DNA of 63,327 nt from SIG607 sp045586405 (GCA_045586405.1 JAZNAG010000017.1:1-63327), one strand, 5' to 3'; numbered from the stretch's first letter, positions 8,880-17,947 are shown. Notes: generated by a model from the sequence alone, not told the origin. A program made the numbers and translations.

Positions 8880-9416
8880 ATGACAGAAGTTATTGCGCAA
8901 ATAATAGGGTTTACGGCAGTAGGACTGTATCTTTTAAGCTATCAGCTTAAAAAAAGAACTCATATTGTATGGGCCACCTTTGTTTCTAACGTTTTATATG
9001 TACTTCAGTATTTTTTGCTGGGCGCTTTTTCAGGCGCTGTTATGGATATTTTTTCCACCGTGTCCTCGTTTTTGGCGGCAAAGAAAAATCAACCGGATAT
9101 TAAAAAGTACGCTAAATTGATAGTTACAGCAAGTGTGGTTATAATTGTGGTAATAGGTCTTGTTATAGCCGTAAGCAGACGCGATTTTATAGAGCTTTTG
9201 CCTATTGGCGGCACCGTTTTTCAGGTTATAGGCCTCTGGTGTGATAACGAACAGACTATTCGAAAATTCGGACTGATAAGCGTACCGCTTTGGCTGATAT
9301 ATAACTTTATCTGCAGAGCGTATGGAGCTGCTATAGGCTCAATATTTGTAATCGTTTCCATTATTATTTCTTTGGTGCGATACAGAAAAGATAAAAGAAA
9401 AAACACCGACGAGTAA
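8880..9416 (+). CDS. YgjV-like inner membrane protein
   Basis: A 178-residue integral membrane protein with about five to six hydrophobic segments. The opening VIAQIIGFTAVGLYLLSYQL and the middle VSNVLYVLQYFLLGAFSGA and FQVIGLWCDNEQTIRKFGL are typical of the YgjV family, whose function is unknown. The start is set at 8880, with GGTGG upstream. An in-frame ATG-like extension 69 bases earlier gives a cysteine-rich stretch unlike the family. A single-gene unit, convergent with xylB. Confidence 0.8.
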   Translation: MTEVIAQIIGFTAVGLYLLSYQLKKRTHIVWATFVSNVLYVLQYFLLGAFSGAVMDIFSTVSSFLAAKKNQPDIKKYAKLIVTASVVIIVVIGLVIAVSRRDFIELLPIGGTVFQVIGLWCDNEQTIRKFGLISVPLWLIYNFICRAYGAAIGSIFVIVSIIISLVRYRKDKRKNTDE

Positions 9417-9433
9417 GTCGGTGTTCTTTTTTT
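9402..9433. terminator. Bidirectional terminator between ygjV-like gene and xylB
   Basis: AACACCGAC and GTCGGTGTT pair around the loop GAGTAA, which contains the stop codon of the upstream gene. T-runs flank on both strands, so it serves both convergent genes. Confidence 0.85.
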
Positions 9434-10889
9434 AGAATAATTCTTTTACCGTAGGGTAGATTTTTTTGAATTTCTGATAATTCTTTTCGTATTTTGCTAC
9501 AAGGTCCGGCTGCGGTTTAACTGTGTCTACAACCTTTACTATTTTCTTTGTGGCTGTTTCTACGTCTTTATATTCACCGCAACCTACAGCCGCAAGTATA
9601 GCGCCGCCGAGAGCAGGGCCCTGCTCATTTTCAATAACGTCAATTTCTACATTCAGTACGTTTGCGATGATGGTTTTCCAAAGCTCACTTTTTGCACCGC
9701 CGCCGCAAATGTTAGAACGCTCAATTTTAATTCCCAGTTTCTTAGCAACCTCAAAGGAATCTCTCAGAGCAAAGGCTACGCCCTCAAGCACTGCAAGAGT
9801 CATATCAGAATGCTTTGTGTCCATTGACATACCGATAAACATTGCACGGGCAAGGGGGTTGTTATGAGGTGAGCGTTCGCCCATAAGATAGGGAAGATAG
9901 AATACCTTGTTGTTGCCAAGCTCTTTTATTTCGCTTTGCTCTGCGGCGTAATCGTTACAGTTTAAAATATTTGAACACCACCACTGATTACAGGAAGCGG
10001 CGCTGAGCATACAGCCCATAAGGTGATACTTTCCATTAGCGTGGGCAAATGAATGAAGAGCGTTAAATTCGTCAACGCAGAAGTTGTCACTTGAAATAAA
10101 TATTGTTCCCGAGGTGCCGAGAGAAATATTGCAAGAGCCGTCCTTTACTGTTCCGGTGCCTATAGCAGCTGCGGCATTATCACCTGCACCTGCTATTACC
10201 TTAACATTGTCCTTTAGACCTAACTTTTCTGCAATTTCGCTTTTAAGTGTGCCTATTACCTCATAGCTTTCGCAAATGCGGGGAAGCTGTGACTCTTTAA
10301 CAGAACAAATTTCAAGCATTTCATTTGACCAGTATCTGTTTTTAACATCCATTAAAAGCATACCTGAAGCGTCAGATACATCGGTACAAAACGCGCCCGA
10401 CAGCATATAAGCAAGATAGTCTTTTGGAAGCATAATTTTACTTATTTTGCTGAAGTTTTCAGGCTCATTTTTCGCCATCCATAAAATTTTCGGTGCGGTA
10501 AAGCCTGCAAAAGCAATATTAGCGGTGTACTCTGAAAGTCTTTTTTTACCGATAACCGTATTTAGATACTCGGTTTCCTCTGTGCTTCTGCCGTCATTCC
10601 ATAAAATAGCAGGACGAATAACCTTGTCGTCTTTGTCAAGGGTAACAAGTCCGTGCATCTGACCGCCAAAGCTTATACCTGCAACTTTGTCTTTTTCGCA
10701 AGACTCGATAAGCTCTTTAAGTCCCTCAATAGTTTTATCAAACCAGTCGCAAGGATTTTGCTCTGACCAGCCGTCATGAGGAAAGTAAAGGGGGTATTCC
10801 TTTGAAACGATTTTTTTAATTTCACCTGCTTCATTCATAAGAAGAAGCTTAACGGCAGATGTGCCAAGATCAACACCTATATATAGCAT
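9432..10889 (-). CDS. xylB: Xylulokinase
   Basis: A 485-residue FGGY-family sugar kinase that phosphorylates D-xylulose to D-xylulose 5-phosphate. The start MLYIGVDLGTSAVKLLL is the phosphate-1 motif. ISFGGQMHGLV and ILWNDGRSTEE are specific to xylulokinases. SLGTSGTIF and ICGGGAKSELWKTI are the later ATP-binding motifs. It lies 15 bases downstream of a polyol dehydrogenase gene, which would make xylulose from xylitol or D-arabitol. No sugar isomerase or transporter gene is adjacent. Confidence 0.93.
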   Translation of the reverse strand: MLYIGVDLGTSAVKLLLMNEAGEIKKIVSKEYPLYFPHDGWSEQNPCDWFDKTIEGLKELIESCEKDKVAGISFGGQMHGLVTLDKDDKVIRPAILWNDGRSTEETEYLNTVIGKKRLSEYTANIAFAGFTAPKILWMAKNEPENFSKISKIMLPKDYLAYMLSGAFCTDVSDASGMLLMDVKNRYWSNEMLEICSVKESQLPRICESYEVIGTLKSEIAEKLGLKDNVKVIAGAGDNAAAAIGTGTVKDGSCNISLGTSGTIFISSDNFCVDEFNALHSFAHANGKYHLMGCMLSAASCNQWWCSNILNCNDYAAEQSEIKELGNNKVFYLPYLMGERSPHNNPLARAMFIGMSMDTKHSDMTLAVLEGVAFALRDSFEVAKKLGIKIERSNICGGGAKSELWKTIIANVLNVEIDVIENEQGPALGGAILAAVGCGEYKDVETATKKIVKVVDTVKPQPDLVAKYEKNYQKFKKIYPTVKELF

Positions 10890-10904
10890 AAAAAATCTCC
10901 TCTT

Positions 10905-11954
10905 TTAAACCTTAATAATAGCCTTGATTAAGTCGGTTTTGTTGTTAACTACCTCAGTAAAGGCTTTCTGAATATTCTCAAGCTCATATTCGTGGGTTAC
11001 AATACCCTTAATATCAATTATACCCGAAGCAACGGCTTCAATAGCTTTGGGGTAAATGTTTCTATAGCGGAACACAGATTTTATTTCTGCCTCTTTGTCC
11101 ATTATCTGTGCGAAATTATAATTTATTTCCTCGGTAGCGGCAAGACCTACAAGTACAATTGTGCCGCCGCGGCTTACAATATGAGCTGTCTGGGCAATAG
11201 TATGGGCAGAGCCTGCGGTTTCAATAACCTTAACAGCACCCTTATTATCGGTCAGCTTTTTGATTTCGCTTATAACATCAGCGTCCTTGCCGTTTATAAC
11301 ATAGTCAGCGCCAAGCTCTTTAGCTTTTTCAAGCCTTGCATCAACAAGGTCGGTAACGATAATTTTACCTGCGCCACGTGATTTACAGGCAAGAAGAGTA
11401 ACAAGACCGATACAGCCCGAGCCCAAAATAACAACGGTGTCGCCAACGCTGACGTTACCCTGAGCTGCGGCGTGAAAGCCGACAGCCAAAGGCTCAATTA
11501 AAGCGCCTTCTTTTGTCGAAACATGTTCGGGCAGTTTAAAGCACATATTCTCAGGGAATTCAATAAATTCTTCATAACAACCTTGTACCGGCGGGGTAGC
11601 GAGGAAAACAACGTCGGGGCAGAGATTATAGCGACCTGTTTTGCAGAATTCGCACTTACCGCAGGTAATACCCGGCTCAAGCGCTACCTTGTCACCAACC
11701 TTAAGGGTGGACACACCTTTTCCTGTCTTTACAACTGTACCTGCACATTCGTGACCTAACATAAAATCTTCGTTAAGGTCTACCTTAAAGGGACCGCAAG
11801 CGCCGTGATGGAAATAATGAACGTCAGAACCGCAAATGCCTACATATTCAAGCTTTACAAGAACCGATTTATCGTCGATGTTTTCGGGAACGGGAATTTC
11901 TTTTATTACAATGTTATCAAGCCCGTTCATAAATGCAGCTTTTTGAGTTTTCAT
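10905..11954 (-). CDS. Zinc-dependent polyol (xylitol/sorbitol-type) dehydrogenase
   Basis: A 349-residue medium-chain dehydrogenase that oxidises a polyol with NAD. Catalytic zinc ligands are in GICGSDVHYFHHG and GHECAG. The structural zinc cysteines are in GITCGKCEFCKTGRYNLC. The Rossmann motif GSGCIG is followed by an acidic residue (VTDLVD), pointing to NAD rather than NADP. The APPVQG-like segment and FRYRNIYPKAIEAVASG match sorbitol/xylitol dehydrogenases. With xylB downstream and a divergent DeoR gene, the operon most likely converts a pentitol to xylulose 5-phosphate. The exact polyol is not determined. Confidence 0.88.
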   Translation of the reverse strand: MKTQKAAFMNGLDNIVIKEIPVPENIDDKSVLVKLEYVGICGSDVHYFHHGACGPFKVDLNEDFMLGHECAGTVVKTGKGVSTLKVGDKVALEPGITCGKCEFCKTGRYNLCPDVVFLATPPVQGCYEEFIEFPENMCFKLPEHVSTKEGALIEPLAVGFHAAAQGNVSVGDTVVILGSGCIGLVTLLACKSRGAGKIIVTDLVDARLEKAKELGADYVINGKDADVISEIKKLTDNKGAVKVIETAGSAHTIAQTAHIVSRGGTIVLVGLAATEEINYNFAQIMDKEAEIKSVFRYRNIYPKAIEAVASGIIDIKGIVTHEYELENIQKAFTEVVNNKTDLIKAIIKV

Positions 11955-11976
11955 AAAATATCACTTCCTTTGTGAA

Positions 11977-11993
11977 AAAGTTTGAAAATGTTT
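11977..11993 (+). promoter_or_regulatory. Candidate DeoR operator, copy 1
   Basis: AAAGTTTGAAAATGTTT. An inverted copy with one mismatch lies at 12070-12086. This copy overlaps the -35 box of the DeoR promoter and lies close to the dehydrogenase start. Inferred to be bound by the adjacent regulator. Confidence 0.55.
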
Positions 11994-12020
11994 GAAAAAC
12001 ATTTTTTATTATGCTATAAT
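11992..12020 (+). promoter_or_regulatory. Promoter of the DeoR-family gene
   Basis: TTGAAA, 17 bases, TATAAT. The -35 box overlaps the first operator-like repeat, which suggests autoregulation. Confidence 0.7.
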
Positions 12021-12021
12021 C

Positions 12022-12051
12022 ATTATATATTATATGAGATATACATCGCAA
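12022..12051 (-). promoter_or_regulatory. Promoter of the dehydrogenase-xylB operon
   Basis: On the minus strand TTGCGA, 18 bases, TATAAT, immediately back-to-back with the DeoR promoter and flanked by the two operator-like repeats. Confidence 0.5.
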
Positions 12052-12069
12052 TAAGCGGTGGGAAAAATG

Positions 12070-12086
12070 AAACTTTTTCAAACTTT
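12070..12086 (-). promoter_or_regulatory. Candidate DeoR operator, copy 2 (inverted)
   Basis: On the minus strand AAAGTTTGAAAAAGTTT, 16 of 17 identical to copy 1. It lies between the promoters and the DeoR ribosome binding site. The ~93-base spacing would allow looping by one regulator. Confidence 0.55.
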
Positions 12087-12104
12087 GTCATTGAGGTGAT
12101 ATAT

Positions 12105-12818
12105 ATGATTCTTTATCAGCGCCAAGAGGAAATTTTAAATTATTTGAATAAAGTTAAATGGGCTACCGTTAAGGAACTGGCAAGTACGGTTTTTACAAGC
12201 GAATCTTCGGTGCGCCGAGATATAAAAGCCCTTGAACAAAAGGGCTATGTAAAGCAGATTTACGGCGGTGTAACTCTGCCTTATGAAAATACCGTTGTGC
12301 CAATGGCGATCAGAGATACCTTCAATTCTTCGGTGAAGGATAAACTTGCTGAAGAAGCGGCAAAGTATATTTTTGACGGCGCCACCATTCTTATGGATAA
12401 TTCATCAACCGTCAGACGTATTATGAAGTATGCAGAGAATTTTAAAATGCTTAAAATTATAACAAACAGTCAGCGCATAATAAACGAATGCAACAGCGAG
12501 AATATAGAGCTTTACTGTACCGGCGGTAAGTTTGTAAAACAAAACAACGTTTTTGTAGGCAGTACCGCAGAAAATTACATTAAAAATATTTATGCCGATA
12601 TTTTGTTTTTCTCAAGTCAGGCTGTATCTGACGAGGGTGAAATAAGTGACGTTTGTGAGGAAGAAACTAATATAAGACGTGCTATGCTTTCCCGTGCGGC
12701 TAAGAAAATTTTTGTTTGCGATTCTTCAAAAATCGGCCTTAAAAAAACCTTTACTCTTTGCACTAAGGACGATGTAGATATGATTATTTGCGATAGTAAA
12801 ATGCCCTTTGAGGTATAG
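12105..12818 (+). CDS. DeoR-family transcriptional repressor
   Basis: A 237-residue repressor of sugar metabolism. The N-terminal winged helix reads RQEEILNYLNKVKWATVKEL, then SSVRRDIKALEQKGYVKQIYGG, the DeoR signature. The C-terminal sugar-phosphate sensing domain has DGATILMDNSSTVRRI and the late DSSKIG motif. The ATG at 12105 is chosen because GAGGTGA precedes it; an in-frame ATG 123 bases upstream would start inside the promoter. It is divergent from the dehydrogenase-xylB operon, its likely target, probably relieved by a phosphorylated intermediate such as xylulose 5-phosphate. Confidence 0.9.
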   Translation: MILYQRQEEILNYLNKVKWATVKELASTVFTSESSVRRDIKALEQKGYVKQIYGGVTLPYENTVVPMAIRDTFNSSVKDKLAEEAAKYIFDGATILMDNSSTVRRIMKYAENFKMLKIITNSQRIINECNSENIELYCTGGKFVKQNNVFVGSTAENYIKNIYADILFFSSQAVSDEGEISDVCEEETNIRRAMLSRAAKKIFVCDSSKIGLKKTFTLCTKDDVDMIICDSKMPFEV

Positions 12819-12848
12819 AAAAACTCCCAACATGAGTTGGGAGTTTTT
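12819..12848. terminator. Bidirectional terminator
   Basis: A 12-bp stem (AAAAACTCCCAA / TTGGGAGTTTTT) with loop CATGAG, between the convergent DeoR and IclR genes. A and T tracts on both sides suit both directions. Confidence 0.85.
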
Positions 12849-12850
12849 AT

Positions 12851-13570
12851 TTAGAAATTAAGTCGTCGGTTTATTTCCTTTGCGGCACAAAGCAGAGCTT
12901 TAACAAAAGTATCGTGGTTTTTAACACTTGACGGGTTGTTTGCATTTACGGCTAAACCGAGAGCACCGAAAAATTCCTTGCCAACAAAAAGCGGTGCGGC
13001 ATAACCTATGGCGGTTTTTGAAGTTTTATAGCAAACGTATTTTGCTTCTTTTATTAAAGAAAGTTCTTTTATAAAATCTTCTTTTGAGTTGAATTCTTGC
13101 CACTGCTCTTTGGTAGGGAGTCCGTTTTTATCGATAAAATCATATAATTCGTAGGGGGAAAGGTGAGCACATATAAGTCGTCCCGTAGCCGAATTGTAGG
13201 AATCTCCCGCTAAAATTGTGTCCCCTGAATTCATAAGTTTGAAATTTCCCGTAGCATAGTCAATAACGTATCGGGTACCGCCTTTAATTTGTGCTATAAG
13301 AGGAGTTTCACCTGTTTTATCTCTAAGCCATAAAAGCACGGGACGGCATATTTCAATTTCGCTTTTATTATATCGGCCGGAACGCGCAAGGTAAAAACAA
13401 CCTGCGCCAAGGCGGTATTTTGCATATTTAGTCCGTTCAACCATTGAATCAAATATAAGAGTATCAAGCATTTGTACGCAGGTGCTTTTGCTTATTCCCG
13501 TATTTTTTGCGATAGTATCAAGACTTACACTTTCGGGGCAGTAAAGATAGAATAAGATAAGAAAGGAACG
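12851..13570 (-). pseudogene. IclR-family regulator lacking a start codon (5'-truncated)
   Basis: The open frame from 13570 encodes a near-complete IclR protein. It has the winged helix (SVSLDTIAKNTGISKSTCVQ, then MLDTL and RTKYAKYRLGAG) and the C-terminal ligand domain (GYAAPLFVGKEFFGALGLAV). The first ATG, at 13471, falls after the recognition helix and would give a protein without DNA binding. Upstream to the stop codon at 13571-13573 there is no ATG, GTG or TTG. Only about 5-10 residues and the start seem to be lost. The divergent GH130 gene begins 5 bases beyond the stop, where an IclR promoter would be expected. Either a deletion joined the two genes, or an unusual start codon or assembly error is involved. 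Confidence 0.7.
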
Positions 13571-13577
13571 TTAAAAA

Positions 13578-14594
13578 ATGCCTATGTTAAACCCGCCGCT
13601 TTTCAGCAGCAAGGTAATTACTAAACTCGAAAAACCCATATTAACCTATAAAGATATACCTTACGAGGCATCACTAATATTTAATGCAGGCGTAATTAAA
13701 TATCAGGGCAAATATGTAATGGTATTTAGAAACGATTATGGTAGTATGGAAGAGGAGTTCAATAAAACAAAGTGCCTTCACGGAACAAGTGTCGGTGTTG
13801 CTTTCAGCGATAACGGTATAGATAACTGGAAAGTAAGCGACACAAAATTGTTTGATTATCCTCATTTTTTCAATAATGGTCTTGAAATTTATCGTTATAG
13901 CGACCCTCGTCTTACGGTTATTGATGGCAAGGTGTATATATGCGTTGCTCTTGATACAAGGCACGGTATTCACGGTTGTATCGGTGAGGTAAGCGAAAAT
14001 TTTGATAAAGTAAATATTTTGAGTACGTCAGTACCCGATAATAGAAATATGGTGCTTTTTCCCGAAAAAATAGGCGGCTATTATTGCCGACTTGAGCGTC
14101 CTATGCCCGTATACAGCAGAGGAAAAGACAGGTTTGATATGTGGCTTTCAAAGTCACCTGACCTGAAATTCTGGGGAGAAAGCAAACTTGTGATGGGTGT
14201 AGAGGACGTACCTTTTGCTAATGATAAAATCGGACCTGCTGCGCCGCCTATAAAAACCGAAAAGGGTTGGCTTACGACATTCCATACAGTAGACGTAGAT
14301 GCCTCGCGCGGTAAAAACGGTTGGGAAACAAAATGGCAAAAGCGCTACTGCGCGGGTATTGCATTACTTGACCTTCAAGACCCGTCTAAAGTTATAGGTA
14401 TGTATAAAGAGCCCCTTATAGCGCCCGAACTTCCTTTTGAGGTTGACGAGGGCTTCCGCCAAAATGTTATTTTTCCCGGTGGAATGATTTTAGAGGACGA
14501 CGGACAGGTTAAAATTTATTACGGAGCAAGTGATACTGTTGAGTGTCTTGCTACGGCTAACGTGGACGACCTTATAAAACTTTGCCTTGAATAG
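13578..14594 (+). CDS. Glycoside hydrolase family 130 (beta-mannoside phosphorylase)
   Basis: A 338-residue five-bladed propeller enzyme of GH130. These enzymes phosphorolyse beta-mannosides to mannose 1-phosphate. Family motifs are FNAGVIKYQGKYVMVFR near the N-terminus, the catalytic-acid region YSDPRLT, NMVLFPEKIGGYYCRLERP, KIGPAAPPIKTEKGWL and NVIFPGGMI near the end. AAGGA lies 10 bases ahead of the ATG. Mannosyl-glucose and mannooligosaccharide phosphorylases share these motifs, so the substrate stays open. The promoter region would fall inside the truncated iclR frame. Confidence 0.88.
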   Translation: MPMLNPPLFSSKVITKLEKPILTYKDIPYEASLIFNAGVIKYQGKYVMVFRNDYGSMEEEFNKTKCLHGTSVGVAFSDNGIDNWKVSDTKLFDYPHFFNNGLEIYRYSDPRLTVIDGKVYICVALDTRHGIHGCIGEVSENFDKVNILSTSVPDNRNMVLFPEKIGGYYCRLERPMPVYSRGKDRFDMWLSKSPDLKFWGESKLVMGVEDVPFANDKIGPAAPPIKTEKGWLTTFHTVDVDASRGKNGWETKWQKRYCAGIALLDLQDPSKVIGMYKEPLIAPELPFEVDEGFRQNVIFPGGMILEDDGQVKIYYGASDTVECLATANVDDLIKLCLE

Positions 14595-14596
14595 AA

Positions 14597-14624
14597 AAAA
14601 CACCGCAGGTACCTGCGGTGTTTT
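14597..14624 (+). terminator. Intrinsic terminator of GH130 gene
   Basis: A perfect 12-bp stem (AAAACACCGCAG / CTGCGGTGTTTT) with loop GTAC and T-run, starting 3 bases after the stop codon. Confidence 0.85.
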
Positions 14625-14749
14625 TATGTTTTTAAAGGAAAATTGTCGTAATTTGGCATTGCTGATAAAATATAGAGATTTTTTGTATAAAATTTATAAT
14701 CTTTATGAAAAAAATACCATATTATTGATTAAATATTCACTAAAATCAC

Positions 14750-14778
14750 TTGAAATTGTGCTATTTATTTGATATTAT
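14750..14778 (+). promoter_or_regulatory. Promoter of the glycogen operon
   Basis: TTGAAA, 17 bases, TATTAT, about 60 bases ahead of glgB. The region between the GH130 terminator and this site shows no gene. Confidence 0.5.
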
Positions 14779-14836
14779 AATAACATATATAGCTATGTAT
14801 AGCGATATTTTTGAATGGTAGGGAAGTGAGTATAAG

Positions 14837-16708
14837 GTGAGCTTAAATGACAATAAGTTTTACAGCGAAATTATTTATAACGCTTATGAATATTTCGGTT
14901 CTTTTTACAGTGAAGAGGAAACTCTTTTCAGAGTATGGGCACCCAATGCTGATACAGTATCGGTTGTTGGCGACTTTAACGGCTGGAACGGTTATGCTGA
15001 TATTATGCAAAAAACTGATACAGGCAGTTTTGAACTTAAAATAAAGGGTATTAAAATTTATGATAACTATAAATACGCCATAACAAAGGGTGATACTACA
15101 GTACTTAAAGCCGATCCTTATGCCCATCATTTTGAAACCCCGCCGGGGACCTGTTCTAAAGTTTATTCTGATGAATATGAATGGAAAGACGAGAAGTGGC
15201 AAAAAGAGGTTAAAAATAAAAATGTATATGAGTCGCCCGTTAATATTTACGAGGTGCATCTGGGCTCTTGGGAAAGAAATGAAGACGGAACTTTACTGTC
15301 GTATACTCGGGTAGCAGAAAAACTGTCAAGATATGTGAAAGAAATGGGTTATACTCATATAGAGCTTATGCCCATAACCGAATATCCTTTTGACGGTTCT
15401 TGGGGTTATCAGGTAAGCGGATATTATGCGCCAACCTCACGATACGGCACACCTGAAGACTTTAAAAAGTTTATAGATATTATGCACGGGGCGGGAATCG
15501 GCGTTATACTTGACTGGGTTCCTGCTCATTTCCCGAAAGACGACCCCTTTTTATACCGTTTTGATACTACACCCCTTTATGAATACTCAGATGAGCGAAA
15601 AGGACTTCACAAGGAATGGGGAACTGCGGTATTTGATTTCGGTAAGGTAGAGGTTATGAACTTCCTTATAGGCAGCGCCTGTCACTTTTTAAAGGATTAT
15701 CATATAGACGGACTGAGAGTAGATGCAGTTGCATCTATGCTGTATCTTGATTACGGCAGAAATGACGGAGAATGGTTAGCCAATTCTTACGGCGGCAGAG
15801 AGCATCTCGAAGCGGTTGAGTTTTTGCGCAGACTGAATGAAGCGACATTTTATACAAACCCCTCAGTACTTATGGTAGCCGAGGAGTCAACGGCGTGGCC
15901 TATGGTTACAAAACCGGCAAGCGACGGTGGTCTTGGCTTTAACTTTAAGTGGAATATGGGCTGGATGAATGACATACTGAGATATACTTCTCTCGACCCA
16001 CTTTTCAGGAAACACCACCACGACAGCCTTACTTTTTCCTTGTTTTATGCTTTCAGTGAAAACTTTATATTGCCCATATCTCACGATGAAGTTGTTCACG
16101 GCAAGTGTTCTATGATAAATAAAATGCCGGGCGACTACGATATGAAATTTGCAGGACTTCGGGCATTTTACGCCTATATGATGGCGCATCCGGGCAAAAA
16201 GCATTTGTTTATGGGACAGGAATTCGCTCAGTTTATAGAATGGGATTATAAAAAACGACTTGACTGGTTCTTAACTGATTATGACGCTCATAAAAATATG
16301 CAACAGTACTGCAAAAGCCTTAATAATTTTTACCTAGAAAACCCGCCGCTTTACGAGGTCGATTTTTCTTGGGAAGGCTTTAACTGGATATCTAATGATG
16401 ATTATAATCAGAGCGTAATATCATTCAGAAGAATAGCCAAGGATAAAAGTGAAATAATAGTTGTCTGCAATTTTGTTCCGGTAGAGCGTACAGATTACCG
16501 TATAGGTGTTGCTGGTCAGGGTAGCTATAAAACAGTATTTTGTTCTGATTTTAAAGAATTCGGCGGAAATACCGAAAAAAGAAGAACCTCTGTTAAAAGT
16601 GAAAATATAGAAATGCACGGGTACGATAACAGCATTTCTCTTACCCTTCCACCTTTAAGCGTAACCTTTTTAAAAAGAAACAGCAGAAAGTCAAAGGCGT
16701 CAAACTAA
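14837..16708 (+). CDS. glgB: 1,4-alpha-glucan branching enzyme
   Basis: A 623-residue enzyme that makes the alpha-1,6 branches of glycogen. It has an N-terminal CBM48 domain (FRVWAPNADTVSVVGDFNGW) and a GH13 barrel: nucleophile Asp296 in GLRVDAVAS, acid/base Glu in MVAEESTAWP, and the third acid in ISHDEVVHGK. It lacks the extra N1 domain of the E. coli enzyme, as usual in Firmicutes. The start is GTG with GGGAAGTGAG upstream. First gene of glgB-C-D-A. Confidence 0.95.
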   Translation: MSLNDNKFYSEIIYNAYEYFGSFYSEEETLFRVWAPNADTVSVVGDFNGWNGYADIMQKTDTGSFELKIKGIKIYDNYKYAITKGDTTVLKADPYAHHFETPPGTCSKVYSDEYEWKDEKWQKEVKNKNVYESPVNIYEVHLGSWERNEDGTLLSYTRVAEKLSRYVKEMGYTHIELMPITEYPFDGSWGYQVSGYYAPTSRYGTPEDFKKFIDIMHGAGIGVILDWVPAHFPKDDPFLYRFDTTPLYEYSDERKGLHKEWGTAVFDFGKVEVMNFLIGSACHFLKDYHIDGLRVDAVASMLYLDYGRNDGEWLANSYGGREHLEAVEFLRRLNEATFYTNPSVLMVAEESTAWPMVTKPASDGGLGFNFKWNMGWMNDILRYTSLDPLFRKHHHDSLTFSLFYAFSENFILPISHDEVVHGKCSMINKMPGDYDMKFAGLRAFYAYMMAHPGKKHLFMGQEFAQFIEWDYKKRLDWFLTDYDAHKNMQQYCKSLNNFYLENPPLYEVDFSWEGFNWISNDDYNQSVISFRRIAKDKSEIIVVCNFVPVERTDYRIGVAGQGSYKTVFCSDFKEFGGNTEKRRTSVKSENIEMHGYDNSISLTLPPLSVTFLKRNSRKSKASN

Positions 16709-16729
16709 AATTTATCTGGAGTGAGAGTT

Positions 16730-17947
16730 TTGAAAAAGAATGAATGTGTAGCAATGCTTCTTGCAGGCGGTCAGGGAAGCCGACTTGGTGTACTGACTCA
16801 AAAAATTGCAAAGCCTGCCGTACCTTATGGCGGAAAGTACAGAATTATTGACTTTCCTCTTTCAAACTGTGTTAATTCGGGTATAGAAACTGTAGGTATA
16901 CTTACCCAATACCAGCCTCTTGAACTTAACGGTTATATCGGAAGCGGTAAGCCCTGGGACCTTGACAGAAACGACGGCGGTGTGCATATTTTACCGCCTT
17001 ATCAGAAAAGCAAGGGCGGTGACTGGTATAAGGGAACTGCTAACGCTATTTATCAGAATATTCATTTTATAGAAAAGTACAACCCTGAGTATGTCATTGT
17101 ACTTTCGGGTGACCACATTTATAAAATGGACTATTCAAAAATGATAAAGTTCCATAAAAAGAGTGGTGCCGACTGTACCATTGCCGTTATGGAGGTGCCC
17201 ATGGAAGAAGCCTCACGCTTCGGCATTATGAATGCTTATGAAGACGGCACTATATACGAATTTGAAGAAAAACCTGCCAATCCTAAAAGTAATCTCGCTT
17301 CAATGGGTATTTATGTTTTTACTTGGGATAAAATGAGAGAATATCTCATTATGGATGAGAAGAACAAAAACTCCAGCAAAGACTTTGGTAAAGACGTTAT
17401 TCCGCTGATGCTGAATAGCGGTGAAAAAATGATGGCGTACCGCTTTGACGGATACTGGAAAGACGTTGGTACCGTTGAGTCGCTGTGGGATGCTAATCTT
17501 GACCTTTTAAATCCTAATCTTGACCTGAAGCTCGACAGCAACGACTGGAAAATATATTCCCGTACCGGTTGGCTTCCGCCTCAGTATATAAGTAAAACCG
17601 CAAGTGTAGAAAATTCTCTTATCAGTGACGGCTGTGAGGTTGGAGGAAATCTTGATTATTCGGTGCTTTTTGAAAATGTTACGGTAGAAGAGGGCGCAAC
17701 GGTAGAGTATTCCCTTGTTATGCCGGGCGCCGTAATTAAAAAGGGCGCTCACGTGCAGTACGCTATAATCGCAGAAAACGTAAAGGTTGGCGAGGGGGCT
17801 ACTATAGGTCAAAATCCTCAAGACCTTGAAAACCGTGACGATTGGGGAATTGCCGTTGTGGGCGCAGGCGTAAAGGTCGGCAAAAATGCCACCATAAAGG
17901 CTAAATCTATGATAAGCAAAAACGTAAAGGAGGGTGAAGTGCTATGA
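16730..17947 (+). CDS. glgC: Glucose-1-phosphate adenylyltransferase, catalytic subunit
   Basis: A 405-residue nucleotidyltransferase that makes ADP-glucose from glucose 1-phosphate and ATP, the committed step of glycogen synthesis. It shows the N-terminal AMLLAGGQGSRLGVLTQ loop, KPAVPYGGKYRIIDFPLSNC, the catalytic YVIVLSGDHIYKMDY, and a C-terminal left-handed beta-helix of hexapeptides. The start is taken as TTG at 16730, because GGAG lies 8 bases ahead. The GTG at 16721 overlaps that site and cannot use it. Confidence 0.95.
   Translation: MKKNECVAMLLAGGQGSRLGVLTQKIAKPAVPYGGKYRIIDFPLSNCVNSGIETVGILTQYQPLELNGYIGSGKPWDLDRNDGGVHILPPYQKSKGGDWYKGTANAIYQNIHFIEKYNPEYVIVLSGDHIYKMDYSKMIKFHKKSGADCTIAVMEVPMEEASRFGIMNAYEDGTIYEFEEKPANPKSNLASMGIYVFTWDKMREYLIMDEKNKNSSKDFGKDVIPLMLNSGEKMMAYRFDGYWKDVGTVESLWDANLDLLNPNLDLKLDSNDWKIYSRTGWLPPQYISKTASVENSLISDGCEVGGNLDYSVLFENVTVEEGATVEYSLVMPGAVIKKGAHVQYAIIAENVKVGEGATIGQNPQDLENRDDWGIAVVGAGVKVGKNATIKAKSMISKNVKEGEVL

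Noticed and set aside
14587..14772. A 61-codon frame after the GH130 gene
   Set aside because: It runs straight through the perfect terminator hairpin and has no family likeness.
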